A stretch of DNA of 64,000 nucleotides from an uncultured Erythrobacter sp. GTDB taxonomy: Bacteria; Pseudomonadota; Alphaproteobacteria; Sphingomonadales; Sphingomonadaceae. Shown here in pieces: positions 1 through 9,054 of the stretch; position 1 is the stretch's first letter, and each line of letters begins with the position of its first letter. The DNA lies in contig CANMUS010000002.1 in the NCBI GenBank assembly GCA_947501215.1, positions 310,001 to 374,000 on the forward strand. The letters run 5' to 3'. Made by a program: the position numbers and the translations under genes. The notes under the pieces were generated by a model. The model saw only the letters and a program-made list of their open reading frames with translations. It was not told the origin of the DNA and searched no databases.

Positions 1-564
1 TTCAACGGCGAGGATCTGCTCGACATGGAGCCGCACGAACGCGCGGCGGCGGGGCTGTTCCTCGGCTTCCAGTATCCGGTCGAGATTCCCGGCGTCTCCA
101 ATGTGCAGTTTCTGCGCGAGGCGCTGAATTCGCAGCGCAAGGCGCGTGGGGAAGAACCGCTGACCGGCGGCGAATTCCTGAAGCTCGCCAAGGAAAAATC
201 CGCGCTGCTCAAGCTCGATCCGGAAATGCTCAAACGCCACGTCAACGTCGGCTTCTCCGGCGGCGAGAAGAAGCGTGCGGAGATGGTCCAGATGGGTATT
301 CTCGACCCGAAATTCGCCGTGCTGGACGAGACCGACTCCGGCCTCGATATCGATGCGCTGCGCGTCGTGGGCGAAGGCATCAATTCGATCATGCGCGCCC
401 CGGACAAGGCGGTGCTGCTGATCACCCACTACCAGCGCCTGCTCGAAGTGGTGAAGCCTGACAAGGTCTCGATCCTGTCGCAGGGCCGCATCGTCCAGAC
501 CGGCGGGCCGGAGCTGGCCGTGCGTCTCGAGGAAGAGGGCTACGATGCGGTGATGGCGGCATGA
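1..564 (+). CDS. sufC: SufC, Fe-S cluster assembly ATPase (5' end outside window)
   Basis: ABC-type ATPase of the SufBCD scaffold, which drives Fe-S cluster assembly in the cytoplasm. The reading frame is open from base 1, so the first visible ATG at 25 is internal and the Walker A region lies before the window. Visible are the ABC signature FSGGEKKR (about 257-280), the Walker B/D-loop region with LDETDSGLDID (325-358) and the H-loop ITHYQRLL (421-444), all typical of SufC. About 187 of the usual 245-250 residues are present. It opens the visible part of a tightly packed suf operon; sufB is expected just upstream. Confidence 0.97.
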   Translation, partial: FNGEDLLDMEPHERAAAGLFLGFQYPVEIPGVSNVQFLREALNSQRKARGEEPLTGGEFLKLAKEKSALLKLDPEMLKRHVNVGFSGGEKKRAEMVQMGILDPKFAVLDETDSGLDIDALRVVGEGINSIMRAPDKAVLLITHYQRLLEVVKPDKVSILSQGRIVQTGGPELAVRLEEEGYDAVMAA

Positions 565-962
565 GGACGCTCGCGATTGCCCTGATGCTGGCCTCGTCCG
601 GCGCAGCTGCAGCGCAGGATACCGCGCCCCAGCCCCAGACCGAAGTCGAAGAACAGATCGTCGTCATCGGCGAGCGGATGCACACCTGGAACGGCGGCCT
701 TGCCAAGGTCGACGGCAAGCTCACCTGCCGCACGAAGAAAAGCAGCGGCGACGAAATGGTCGATGCGATCCGCTGCGGCGCGATGCTGACCTGCATGGGC
801 GAACTCGCCCCGCAGATCGACGAGGTGATGGCGTCCGACATTGCCCGCAAGGAAAAGCAAGCGCAGGTGCAGGCCATCGCGGAAGGCGCGGTGCCCTGCA
901 TGGATGCCTATCACAAGACGGCCGTCATGCGCCTCGCGCAGAGCCGGGCAGGCAAGCTATGA
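561..962 (+). CDS. Small secreted protein inside the suf operon, function unknown
   Basis: Encodes 133 residues. An N-terminal signal peptide (residues 1 to about 18, ending ASSGAAAAQ) predicts export to the periplasm. The mature part is polar with four cysteines (C55, C71, C77, C113 by rough count) and no domain that I recognise. It overlaps sufC by 4 bases (ATGA) and sufD by 4 bases, so it is probably translated with them. A periplasmic protein in the middle of a cytosolic Fe-S operon is odd. It may be a lineage-specific passenger; no Fe-S role can be claimed from the sequence. Confidence 0.8.
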   Translation: MRTLAIALMLASSGAAAAQDTAPQPQTEVEEQIVVIGERMHTWNGGLAKVDGKLTCRTKKSSGDEMVDAIRCGAMLTCMGELAPQIDEVMASDIARKEKQAQVQAIAEGAVPCMDAYHKTAVMRLAQSRAGKL

Positions 963-1717
963 GCGAAACCGCCGATCTCCCCACTCGCAAGGACGAAGCT
1001 TGGCGCTATTCGCGCGTCGAGCGACTGCAGGGCGTGCCGCTCGACGACTGGCGCACCATCGACGTGGCCGCCGGCGAGAACTTTCGCGACACGCTGGTCG
1101 TCGCCGATGGCGAGGCGACCAAACCGACCGAATTGCACCGCTGGCGCGTGACCGTAGGCGAAGGCGCGACCTGCGAGCTCTTCGCCGTTCTCGCCTCCGC
1201 CGAATTCGCGCGGCTGGAGATCGAGGTGGTGCTGAAGAAAGGCGCGCATTTCGAGCTTGGCGGCATCACCGTTGGCGGGCGGGAAACCGTGCGCGAATTC
1301 GTGACTCACATGACCCATGCCGAACCCGAGGCTACCAGCAATCAGGTCGTCCGCGCAGTTCATTGGGGTCACGGAACGGGCAACTTCCTCGGCCGGATCG
1401 ATGTAGTGCGCGATGCGCAGAAGACCGATGCGGCGCAGGACTTCAAGGGGCTGTTGTTGGAAAAGGGCGCAAGCGTAAATGCCGTGCCGCAGCTCGAGAT
1501 TTTCGCCGACGACGTGAAGTGCGCCCACGGCGCCAGCGTCGGCCAGCTGGACGAAAATGCGCGCTTCTACCTGGCCGCGCGCGGCGTCTCGCCGGAGCTT
1601 ACGCAGCGTCTGCTCGCGCAGGCCTTCCTCGGCGATGCGCTGGTCAATCTCGACGACGAGGCTCTGCGCGACGAACTGATGGACGTTGCGCTGGCCAAGG
1701 TGGACCGGAACCTGTGA
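959..1717 (+). CDS. sufD: SufD, Fe-S cluster assembly scaffold subunit
   Basis: Encodes 252 residues, shorter than the roughly 420 of E. coli SufD but normal for the alphaproteobacterial form. The N-terminus has the typical KDEAWRYSRV motif, and the C-terminal half holds the SufBD core with the conserved DVKCAHGASVGQLDE segment (about residues 183-197) that includes the Cys/His pair at the SufB-SufD interface. It partners SufB and SufC. The start overlaps the upstream gene by 4 bases and the stop overlaps the GTG of sufS, consistent with coupled translation. Confidence 0.95.
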   Translation: MSETADLPTRKDEAWRYSRVERLQGVPLDDWRTIDVAAGENFRDTLVVADGEATKPTELHRWRVTVGEGATCELFAVLASAEFARLEIEVVLKKGAHFELGGITVGGRETVREFVTHMTHAEPEATSNQVVRAVHWGHGTGNFLGRIDVVRDAQKTDAAQDFKGLLLEKGASVNAVPQLEIFADDVKCAHGASVGQLDENARFYLAARGVSPELTQRLLAQAFLGDALVNLDDEALRDELMDVALAKVDRNL

Positions 1718-2931
1718 GCGAGACGGCAACCCTCACGCGCAAGGCGGATTTCCCCGGCCTCGTGACGGGCGACGGCGCGCCGTGGCACTATCTCGACACG
1801 GCGGCGACGGCGCAGAAGCCGCGGGCGGTGATCGACGCCATGGGCAACGCATTGGGCCGCGACTATGCGACCGTGCATCGCGGAGTCTATGGTCGCTCGG
1901 CGCAGATGACGCTGGGGTATGAAGCAGCCCGCCGCAGGGTCGCAGACTTCATGGGCGCACGGAGCGAGAACGAAGTCGTGTTCGTGCGCGGCGCGACCGA
2001 GGCGATCAATCTCGTCGCCGCCAGCTGGGGCATGACGCAGATCGGCGAGGGCGACCGGATCGTCCTGTCCACGCTGGAGCACCACTCCAATATCGTCCCC
2101 TGGCAGATGGTCGCGGAGCGGACCGGTGCGCAGATCGACGTCTGCCCCCTGACCGAGGACCACCGGATCGACCTAGGTGCGCTCGAGGAGCTGCTGACGC
2201 CGCGAACCAAACTGGTTTCTCTCGCGCACGTATCGAACGTTTTGGGTTCGGTGCTCGATGTGCGAAAGGCGGCGGACCTCGCGCATTCGATCGGCGCGAA
2301 GATCATGCTCGACGGCTGCCAGGCGGCACCGCGCATGGCGCTCGACATGGCCACGCTCGATTGCGATTTCTATGCTTGGTCGGGTCATAAGCTCTACGGC
2401 CCCACCGGCATCGGCGTGTTGTGGGCGCGCGAGGAGATCCTCGATGCGATGCCCCCGTGGCAGGGCGGCGGCGCGATGATCGACAAGGTCACTTTCGACA
2501 AAACCACCTATGCCCCGCCGCCCCAGCGTTTCGAGGCAGGCACGCCGATGATCACCGAGGCGATCGCGCTCCATACGGCGATCGACTATGTCGCCGGGAT
2601 GGGGCCCGACAGGCTCTTCGCCCACGAGAGCGTCCTCGCGCGGCAATTGCGCGACGAACTCCGCAATCTCAATTCGGTGACGCTGTTCGGGCCCGACGAT
2701 AGCGCCGGGATCGTCAGTTTTGCGATAGAGGGGGTTCATCCTCACGATCTCGGCACCATATTGGATGAAGAGAATGTCGCGATCCGTGCCGGACACCACT
2801 GCGCACAGCCGCTGATGGAGCACCTCGGCGTCCCCGCGACCGCGCGGGCAAGCTTCGGGCTCTACTCGGACGAAAGCGATATCGCCGCCCTTTTGCGCGG
2901 CATAGACCGTACCCAAAGGATCTTCGGATGA
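1714..2931 (+). CDS. sufS: SufS, cysteine desulfurase
   Basis: PLP-dependent class V aminotransferase-fold enzyme of 405 residues that releases sulfur from L-cysteine for the SufBCD scaffold. The PLP lysine is K226 in SGHKLYGPTG and the persulfide-carrying cysteine is C363 in RAGHHCAQ, matching K226 and C364 of E. coli SufS. The frame stays open well upstream through sufD, but the GTG at 1714 gives the family-typical length and overlaps the sufD stop in the GTGA style. It is therefore not a fusion. The stop overlaps the next gene by 4 bases. Confidence 0.96.
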   Translation: MSETATLTRKADFPGLVTGDGAPWHYLDTAATAQKPRAVIDAMGNALGRDYATVHRGVYGRSAQMTLGYEAARRRVADFMGARSENEVVFVRGATEAINLVAASWGMTQIGEGDRIVLSTLEHHSNIVPWQMVAERTGAQIDVCPLTEDHRIDLGALEELLTPRTKLVSLAHVSNVLGSVLDVRKAADLAHSIGAKIMLDGCQAAPRMALDMATLDCDFYAWSGHKLYGPTGIGVLWAREEILDAMPPWQGGGAMIDKVTFDKTTYAPPPQRFEAGTPMITEAIALHTAIDYVAGMGPDRLFAHESVLARQLRDELRNLNSVTLFGPDDSAGIVSFAIEGVHPHDLGTILDEENVAIRAGHHCAQPLMEHLGVPATARASFGLYSDESDIAALLRGIDRTQRIFG

Positions 2932-3434
2932 GCGAAGAAACGAATAACGATCAGGATTTCATTGCGGCTCCCTCGCCGGCGGATACCGTCGTGGGCAAGC
3001 CTCCCCGCGCCCGTGTGGAGGATGCCGTCGATCCAGACGAGACGCCGCGCGAGAGCATGGAGCGCAAGCGCGACTATCTCGAAGGCTTCCTGCAAAAGAA
3101 GCCGGAGAATGTGCCCGCAGGTGCGCCGGGCGGTGATCTTTACGAGGCGGTCGTGGCCGCGCTGAAAGAGATTTACGACCCCGAGATCCCGGTGAACATC
3201 TACGATCTCGGCCTGATCTATGGCGTGGACGTGGACGACGAGAGCGACGTAACCGTCACCATGACCCTGACAACGCCGCATTGCCCGGTCGCCGAAACCA
3301 TGCCGGGCGAGGTCGAACTGCGCGCCGCCAGCGTGCCCGGCGTCCGCGACGCCGAGGTCAATCTCGTCTGGGATCCGCCCTGGGGTCCCGAAAAGATGAC
3401 CGATGAGGCCCGCCTCGAACTGGGGATGCTCTGA
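2928..3434 (+). CDS. sufT: SufT-like Fe-S assembly factor (MIP18/DUF59 domain)
   Basis: Encodes 168 residues. The first 65 or so are low-complexity and charged. The C-terminal 100 residues form a MIP18/DUF59 domain with the family signature EIYDPEIPVNIYDLGLIY and the TTPHCPVAETMPGE segment containing the conserved cysteine. Such proteins take part in Fe-S cluster maturation. The gene overlaps sufS (ATGA) and touches sufA, which supports a role in the same pathway. The N-terminal extension is common in alphaproteobacterial copies as I recall them. Confidence 0.92.
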   Translation: MSEETNNDQDFIAAPSPADTVVGKPPRARVEDAVDPDETPRESMERKRDYLEGFLQKKPENVPAGAPGGDLYEAVVAALKEIYDPEIPVNIYDLGLIYGVDVDDESDVTVTMTLTTPHCPVAETMPGEVELRAASVPGVRDAEVNLVWDPPWGPEKMTDEARLELGML

Positions 3435-3793
3435 TGACCGAGACCACTACACGTCCGGCTCCAAAAGCTGCCGTCCTTCTCACCGAGCGCGCCGAGCAGC
3501 GTGTCGCCGACCTGATGGCGAAAGCGCCCGATGATGCCATCGGCGTGAAGCTATCGACCCCGCGCCGTGGCTGTTCGGGCCTTGCCTATTCGGTCGACTA
3601 CGTCACCGAAGAGGCGAAGTTCGACGAGAAGATCGAAACCCCGGGCGGGATCTTCTACATCGACAGCGCAAGCGTGCTCTACCTGATCGGCAGCACGATG
3701 GACTGGGTTGAGGACGACTTCACCGCCGGCTTCGTGTTCGACAATCCCAACGCCAAAGGCGCTTGCGGCTGCGGCGAAAGCTTTATGGTCTAG
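3434..3793 (+). CDS. sufA: SufA/IscA-type iron-sulfur carrier
   Basis: A-type Fe-S carrier of 119 residues that receives clusters from the scaffold and passes them to apoproteins. The three conserved cysteines are present: C47 in RRGCSGLAY and C111 and C113 in GACGCGESF near the C-terminus. The start ATG overlaps the last base of the preceding stop codon (TGATG). It is the last gene of the visible suf operon; the next gene is on the other strand. Confidence 0.95.
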   Translation: MTETTTRPAPKAAVLLTERAEQRVADLMAKAPDDAIGVKLSTPRRGCSGLAYSVDYVTEEAKFDEKIETPGGIFYIDSASVLYLIGSTMDWVEDDFTAGFVFDNPNAKGACGCGESFMV

Positions 3794-3839
3794 ATCGACC
3801 GGGTATCGGCTACGATTGCACTCGGCCAGTAAGGCCAAG

Positions 3840-4769
3840 TCAGTCCTCGGCGAGAAAGTCGAGCAGCGCCTGTTCGTATTCGTCGACCTTGCCGTCGGCC
3901 TCGATTTTCGTCGCCAGCCATGCCGATTCGTCGCTGGTGACCTCTTCGGCCTCTGCGACAAGCTCTTCGCGCGTCGGCTCGTAATCCTTTCGACCGAAGA
4001 CGACGCCGAAGGAGTTCGGCGCTGCCCGCGCCATGCGGCCGAGAAAACCACCGACGCTGGAGGAGGTGTCGGCCATGAAGGCCTGCAATTCGCCGGCCCG
4101 CTCGCGGCTGATCTGCGCGTTCTCAGCGCTGTAGCCCTGCAAATAATTGGCAACGCCCTGCACGAACAGTCGCTTCCATTCGGGATCGTTGTCCGCGCCC
4201 AGCGTCGCATCTTTCAGGCGGAACAGCATGCTCGCCTCGTTCGGACCGACCGCAGCGGGTCGCTCGCTAGCTGGCGCAAAGATTGCGCGGCGGAGCAGCT
4301 TCGCTTCGGTTGCGTTGACATTGCCCGCTTGCAGCGCGCCGCCATCGCGTGTCGGACCGGTGCCTTCGAGCACGGCCTTTTCCATCTGTTTCAGCGCGTA
4401 CTCCTTCAGGGACTGCGGCACGTTCTGCGCCCGCTTGAACACGCGGACCAGCAGTTCCAGCTCGGCCATCGAGCCCAGCTGTCCGTCGGCATCGATCTGG
4501 CCCATCAGCCATTGCGCGTTCTCGGCATCGACATAGCCTGCCGGCGCGCGCTGGTTAATCACATATTCGCCCAGTGTCTCGACGAAAAAATCGACCCATT
4601 CGGCAGGCTTGGTCGCAAGCTCGTGATTGAGCGCGAAAATCGCCTCGGCTTCGCCTTGCGAGATGCGCCCGTCCGGCCAAGCCTCGCGCCGCAATGCAAG
4701 CACGTCCGCGCCTGTAATCGCGCCGTCCGCGCCGACCTTCTTCGCCAATTCGCCGAAATGCACGCTCAT
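3840..4769 (-). CDS. Conserved hypothetical protein, mostly helical, about 309 residues
   Basis: I do not recognise a domain with certainty. The protein is acidic, rich in predicted helices, with no signal peptide or membrane segment. Recurrent short acidic segments (DADGQLGS, DGRISQGEAE, DESAWLATKIEADGKVDEYEQ) look somewhat like TerB or EF-hand-like helical repeats. An upstream GTG at 4796 is possible, but the ATG at 4769 has a purine-rich ribosome binding site (GGGAAG) at suitable distance. It faces sufA tail to tail. Probably a cytosolic lineage-specific protein. Confidence 0.75.
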   Translation of the reverse strand: MSVHFGELAKKVGADGAITGADVLALRREAWPDGRISQGEAEAIFALNHELATKPAEWVDFFVETLGEYVINQRAPAGYVDAENAQWLMGQIDADGQLGSMAELELLVRVFKRAQNVPQSLKEYALKQMEKAVLEGTGPTRDGGALQAGNVNATEAKLLRRAIFAPASERPAAVGPNEASMLFRLKDATLGADNDPEWKRLFVQGVANYLQGYSAENAQISRERAGELQAFMADTSSSVGGFLGRMARAAPNSFGVVFGRKDYEPTREELVAEAEEVTSDESAWLATKIEADGKVDEYEQALLDFLAED

Positions 4770-4833
4770 TGCCTGCCCACTTCCCGTAATTTTCACGTCG
4801 CGAGGAAGCTAGCGCGGTTTGCTTAAGACCGGG

Positions 4834-5247
4834 TTAGCGTCGCAGCGCCTTCACGCAGGCGGCGCGGTCCACGTCCAGCCCGTCGCTCGCCCGGCGCGCA
4901 TCGACATAGGTCGCGCTCGGCTCGCCGCGCGGCTCGAGCGGATAGAGATAGATGTCGAGCACGCAGGCCGGGCCGACGAATTGCAGCTTGCGCGCGTCGC
5001 CTTCATTCACCGTCAGCCGGGGCGGGCCGAACAGATTGGCTAGGGCGGTTTCGTTCTTTCCTATCACGCCCTCCAGCCCCGGCAGGTTCATGACGCGGGG
5101 GGCGATGAAACCGCCGCTCGAGGGCGCGGTGACGATGTCCTGCGGCGGAGGCGCTGCTCGCGGCTGTTGCGCCGGTGCCGCGGGTCCGCTCGGCGTGGTC
5201 GCGCAGGCAGCGAGGAGTGGGAGGACGAGGAGGACGCTACTGCGCAT
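4834..5247 (-). CDS. Putative lipoprotein, function unknown
   Basis: Encodes 137 residues with a lipoprotein signal: hydrophobic segment LLVLPLLAAC with lipobox LAAC near residue 14, followed by a Pro/Ala-rich linker. The C-terminal half contains LFGPPRLTVNEGDARKLQF and a central acidic/aromatic segment ending in CVLDIYLYP, seen in many sphingomonad outer-envelope proteins of unknown role. I placed the start at the ATG directly before the signal sequence; the open frame upstream lies in the next gene. It overlaps the upstream EI24 gene by 11 bases and is likely co-transcribed with it. Confidence 0.8.
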   Translation of the reverse strand: MRSSVLLVLPLLAACATTPSGPAAPAQQPRAAPPPQDIVTAPSSGGFIAPRVMNLPGLEGVIGKNETALANLFGPPRLTVNEGDARKLQFVGPACVLDIYLYPLEPRGEPSATYVDARRASDGLDVDRAACVKALRR

Positions 5248-5938
5248 GGTCGATCGGTTTCCGTGTGCTGCGGTGGACCAGGTGCGTCGCACTCGCCGCG
5301 CCGATAATGGGCGCAAGAAGGTTGATGAAGGGTATCGCCAGCAGCCCGGCGACAACGCCGCCCAAAGCGAAACGGGTCAGGCCGCCGATCGGCTGGACTT
5401 CCACTGCGTCACGCCTGTGCCGTAACCAGACCATGTCCTGCAATTCGCGGCCCAGTAGCAGCGCGTTGACGAACCAGAACACGATCGCAGGGCCGATGGC
5501 GGTGAACAGCAGCGCCACGGCGATGGGCGCCGCAAGCAAGTTGAACAGGATGACCCGGCTTGTGGCGCGCAGGCTGTTCGACAGCTCCTCCCCGAAAGGC
5601 ACCTTGCGCGCCCCGGCGGCGTGGGCGGGATAGTGCTTCGCCTCGACGGCATGAACGACTTCGTCGGCGAAGAACTGCAACACGGCCAGCGCGACAATGC
5701 GGAACAGCAGCCAGGCACCGATAACGAAGATGAGGATCGACAGGACAGCATAGACCTCGCCGCTGAGGTCGATCCAGCGCGACAGAAGCCACGGCAGGGC
5801 CGCATTCAGCGCGAATGCCGCTGCCACGAAGATCGCCAGCGTCACCGCCAGGCTCTTGCCGAGCCCGCGCAGTATGGCCGGATCGCCAAGCTGGCCGAGG
5901 GCGAGTGACAGGGCGCGGGGCAGCGAAACCATTGCCAT
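5237..5938 (-). CDS. EI24/CysZ-like integral membrane protein
   Basis: Encodes 233 residues with about four strongly hydrophobic segments (roughly residues 30-55, 63-92, 130-165 and 190-215), the layout of the EI24 domain family that includes the sulfate permease CysZ. The substrate is unknown, and sulfate transport should not be assumed because no cys genes are nearby, although the neighbouring suf operon does use sulfur. The start could also be the Met two codons later. A lipoprotein gene overlaps its 3' end. Confidence 0.85.
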   Translation of the reverse strand: MAMVSLPRALSLALGQLGDPAILRGLGKSLAVTLAIFVAAAFALNAALPWLLSRWIDLSGEVYAVLSILIFVIGAWLLFRIVALAVLQFFADEVVHAVEAKHYPAHAAGARKVPFGEELSNSLRATSRVILFNLLAAPIAVALLFTAIGPAIVFWFVNALLLGRELQDMVWLRHRRDAVEVQPIGGLTRFALGGVVAGLLAIPFINLLAPIIGAASATHLVHRSTRKPIDHAQ

Positions 5939-6044
5939 GCCGATTGGGCGGCGGCGGGCATCAAGTCAACGCCGCGCTTGGCCTTCCCCCGATGAACCGC
6001 TAACCGCGCCCGACATATCGAAAATCCAGACCACCGGAGTACCC

Positions 6045-7040
6045 ATGACCCAGCCCCGTTACGACGTTATCGCCATCGGCAATGCGATCGTCGACGTGAT
6101 GTCGCCCTGCGAAGACGAACTGATCGAGGACCTCGGCCTCGCCAAGGGCGGGATGACGCTGGTCGATACCGATCGCGCGGAGGAGCTGTATTCGGCCATG
6201 GGTCCGGCCAAGGAGATTTCCGGCGGTTCGGCTGCCAATACGCTCGCCGGGATGAGCGCGCTGGGCGCGCAATGCGCTTTCGTCGGCCAGGTCGCGAAGG
6301 ACCAGCTGGGCGATGTCTTCAGCCACGACATTCGCGCCGTCGGCATCGATTTCGACACGCCCGCCCGCGACGAAGAGCCGCCGACCGCCCGCTGCCTGAT
6401 CTTCGTGACGCCCGATGGCGAGCGGACGATGAATACCTTCCTCGGCGCGAGCCAGTTCCTGCCGCCCAAAGCGCTCGACGACGAGCTGATCGCCAGCGCG
6501 GGGATCCTCTATCTCGAAGGCTACCTCTGGGACCCCGAAGAACCGCGCAGCGCCATGCGCCATGCGATCGACGTTGCACGCAAGGCCGGGCGCAAGGTCG
6601 CCTTCACCGCCAGCGAAAGCTTCGTGATCGACCGCCACGGCGACGATTTCCGCGCGCTGATCGAGGAAGGGCAGATCGACATTCTGTTCGTCAATGAAAA
6701 CGAACTCGCCTCGCTGACCGGCGAGAGCGATTTCGACGCCGGCCTCGCCGCGCTGGAGGGCAAGGTCCCGGTGATCGTCGCCACCCGCAGTGCCAAGGGA
6801 GCCGTAGCCATCGCCGACGGCACCCGCGCCGAAGTGGCCGCCGAGCCTGTCGAGAAGGTGGTCGACACCACCGGCGCAGGCGATCTCTTCGCTGCGGGCT
6901 TCCTCACCGGCCACGCGCGCGGCGATGATCTCGAAACCTGCCTCCGCATGGGCGCAATCTGCGCGGCGGAGATCATCAGCCATTACGGCGCGCGGAGCGA
7001 AGCGGATCTGAAGGCGCTGGTGAGCAAGAAGCTGGGCTAG
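6045..7040 (+). CDS. PfkB-family sugar/adenosine kinase
   Basis: Encodes 331 residues. The N-terminus YDVIAIGNAIVDV and the glycine-rich GGSAANTLAGMSALG are the substrate-side PfkB motif. The C-terminal motif DTTGAGDLFAAGFLTG carries the catalytic Asp and anion hole. Overall it looks most like the adenosine-kinase subgroup, which makes AMP from adenosine and ATP, but ribokinase-like substrates cannot be excluded. The ATG at 6045 follows a CCGGAG ribosome binding site; a longer frame upstream lacks family similarity. A hairpin terminator follows about 110 bases downstream. Confidence 0.92.
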   Translation: MTQPRYDVIAIGNAIVDVMSPCEDELIEDLGLAKGGMTLVDTDRAEELYSAMGPAKEISGGSAANTLAGMSALGAQCAFVGQVAKDQLGDVFSHDIRAVGIDFDTPARDEEPPTARCLIFVTPDGERTMNTFLGASQFLPPKALDDELIASAGILYLEGYLWDPEEPRSAMRHAIDVARKAGRKVAFTASESFVIDRHGDDFRALIEEGQIDILFVNENELASLTGESDFDAGLAALEGKVPVIVATRSAKGAVAIADGTRAEVAAEPVEKVVDTTGAGDLFAAGFLTGHARGDDLETCLRMGAICAAEIISHYGARSEADLKALVSKKLG

Positions 7041-7150
7041 GTCCGTATTCTAGTGTTATCCCGTGAGGGCCTGTTGTGCGAAACGCAAGTTGACGAAACA
7101 CGGCCCCGCCGCCCCCGATATATTTACAAGAACACATTCCGAAAATGCGA

Positions 7151-7178
7151 AAGCCCCGCTGGTTCGGCGGGGCTTTTT
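7151..7178 (+). terminator. Rho-independent terminator
   Basis: A perfect 9-bp stem (AAGCCCCGC / GCGGGGCTT, 7151-7159 and 7167-7175) with a 7-base loop is followed by a T run to 7178. It sits 110 bases after the PfkB kinase stop on the plus strand, so it ends that transcript or a short RNA made from the 7041-7150 gap. Confidence 0.85.
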
Positions 7179-7334
7179 GCGTTGGGAGTGAGCATGATTT
7201 CAAAGAGCATCCCGACCATACCGTGCTGGCTCACCTGTAGGAAAGAGCGGAAGACGGCGTCCTTGAGATTGACCGCTATCCTACAAAAAGCAGCCAAAAA
7301 TCTGTCATTCCGATAGCGACCCGATAGCGGAAGT

Positions 7335-7661
7335 TCACTCGACGGGTGATGGCCAGCATTCGAAACGCGCGTTGTCGGTCGAGTTCATTCCCCGTATTGA
7401 AAAGCCAGGCAGTTGTTGCAGTCGAGCAAGTGCCTCCGTATCGCCGGTCGCCATCTGAGGAAAGGCGACCTTTGTTTGGCCGGTGTTGTCGTTGAGAAGC
7501 CACCAAACGTCTGCTCCCCAAGGGCCATCGTCGTTTGTCTCGACATAAACAGCAGCAAGGTCTGTCATCTTGATGCGCTGCTCGGCCTGCTTGGGCGCTC
7601 GACAGACAATCTCATCGTCCGCTGTCACTTCGACGACAAATTGCGCTTCAGGATGCTTCAT
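7335..7661 (-). CDS. Hypothetical protein, 108 residues
   Basis: Small acidic protein with no signal peptide or membrane segment. The sequence alternates beta-like stretches (EAQFVVEVTADDEIVCRAP, DVWWLLNDNTG) and ends with a helix and ECWPSPVE. I recognise no family. The even codon use and the lack of a competing frame support it as real. It stands alone between the plus-strand kinase and purD, in AT-richer surroundings than its neighbours, which may mean later acquisition. Confidence 0.65.
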   Translation of the reverse strand: MKHPEAQFVVEVTADDEIVCRAPKQAEQRIKMTDLAAVYVETNDDGPWGADVWWLLNDNTGQTKVAFPQMATGDTEALARLQQLPGFSIRGMNSTDNARFECWPSPVE

Positions 7662-7776
7662 GCGAGCATGATGCCTTCGAGAGGGTTCTGGCGCAACGGC
7701 CGATCACCACCCAAATTCGGTCAAGCGGCCCTACCCAAAACCTCCCCGAAAGCGGCCCCAAGCCGTTCGGCACGCC

Positions 7777-9054
7777 TCACCCATGCTGCTCGCGCCGCAC
7801 CTCCCTTTGGCCGATGTCGCGGCGGCAGAAGCCGTCCGGAAAATCGACCGCGTCGACTGCGGCATAGGCGGCGCGCTGCGCTTCGGTCGCGCTTGCGCCG
7901 GTGGCCGTGACGTTGAGAACGCGGCCGCCGCTCGACACCAGCTTGCCGTCCTCCATCGCGGTGCCAGCGTGGAAAACCTTGGCACTGCCGGCCTCCGCCT
8001 GCCCCAGATCGATCGTCCCGCCTGTCTTCGGCGTGCCCGGGTAGCCTTCTGCCGCCATCACCACGGTCAGCGCGAAATCGTCCGACAGCGCGGGCGTGGC
8101 GACCTCGGCCAGCGTTCCACGCGCACAGGCCTGCATCAGTTCGACGAGGTCGCTTTCCAGCCGCATCATCAGCACCTGGCATTCGGGATCGCCGAAGCGC
8201 GCATTGTATTCGATCAGCTGTGGGCCGTCCCTGGTCAGCATCAGCCCGGCATAGAGCACGCCCGAATAGGGCATGCCCTCGGCGGCCATGGTGCGCACGG
8301 TCGGCTCGACGATTTCGCGCATGACCTGCGCCTGCAACTCCTCGGTCAGCACCGGGGCGGGGGAATAGGCGCCCATGCCGCCGGTGTTGGGGCCGCGATC
8401 GCCTTCGCCAACGCGCTTGTGGTCCTGCGCGGTGCCGATGGGGACGATGGTCTCGCCGTCGGTGAGGGCGAAGAAGCTCGCCTCCTCGCCGGTCAGGAAC
8501 TGTTCGATCACCACCTCGCTGCCCGCGCTGCCGAACTTGCCGTCGAACATCTCGTTCAGCGCTTCCTGCGCCTCTTCATAGGTCTCGGCGATCACCACGC
8601 CCTTGCCCGCGGCCAGCCCGTCGGCCTTGAGCACAAAGGGCGGCTTGAACCGTTTCAGCGCGCCCCACGCCGCCTCCAGCGAGGTGCAGCGTTCGTAGCG
8701 CGCGGTGGGGATGGTCGCGCGCTGGCACAGCTCCTTGGTAAAGCCCTTGCTGCCTTCGAGCTGCGCTGCCTGCTGCGAAGGGCCGAAGGTATCGATGCCT
8801 GCGGCGCGCAGCGAATCGGCGAGGCCGCCCACCAGCGGAGCCTCCGGGCCGATCACAACCAGGCCGATGTCGTTCTCTCGCGCGAAAACGATGACTGCCT
8901 CGTGGTCGGTGGCATCCAGCGTGACGCAGCTCGCATCCTGTGCGATGCCGGGATTGCCTGGCGCCGCCCACAGCTTGTCGCACAGCGGCGATTGCGCCAG
9001 TTTCCATGCCAGCGCATGTTCGCGCCCGCCCGACCCGAGCAACAGGATATTCAT
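7777..9054 (-). CDS. purD: PurD, phosphoribosylamine-glycine ligase
   Basis: GAR synthetase of de novo purine synthesis: joins glycine to 5-phosphoribosylamine with ATP. Encodes 425 residues, the normal length. The start [17 protein letters not shown] is the family's N-terminal nucleotide-binding motif; ATP-grasp features follow ([31 protein letters not shown]). The frame stays open upstream, but only the ATG at 9054 fits the family. That ATG overlaps the xseA start codon on the other strand by two bases, so purD transcription must begin inside xseA. Confidence 0.97.
   Translation of the reverse strand: MNILLLGSGGREHALAWKLAQSPLCDKLWAAPGNPGIAQDASCVTLDATDHEAVIVFARENDIGLVVIGPEAPLVGGLADSLRAAGIDTFGPSQQAAQLEGSKGFTKELCQRATIPTARYERCTSLEAAWGALKRFKPPFVLKADGLAAGKGVVIAETYEEAQEALNEMFDGKFGSAGSEVVIEQFLTGEEASFFALTDGETIVPIGTAQDHKRVGEGDRGPNTGGMGAYSPAPVLTEELQAQVMREIVEPTVRTMAAEGMPYSGVLYAGLMLTRDGPQLIEYNARFGDPECQVLMMRLESDLVELMQACARGTLAEVATPALSDDFALTVVMAAEGYPGTPKTGGTIDLGQAEAGSAKVFHAGTAMEDGKLVSSGGRVLNVTATGASATEAQRAAYAAVDAVDFPDGFCRRDIGQREVRREQHG

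Noticed and set aside
841-1713. Open frame continuous with sufS, which would give a 696-residue protein
   Set aside because: The upstream part is the shifted frame of sufD. SufS has its family length from the GTG at 1714.
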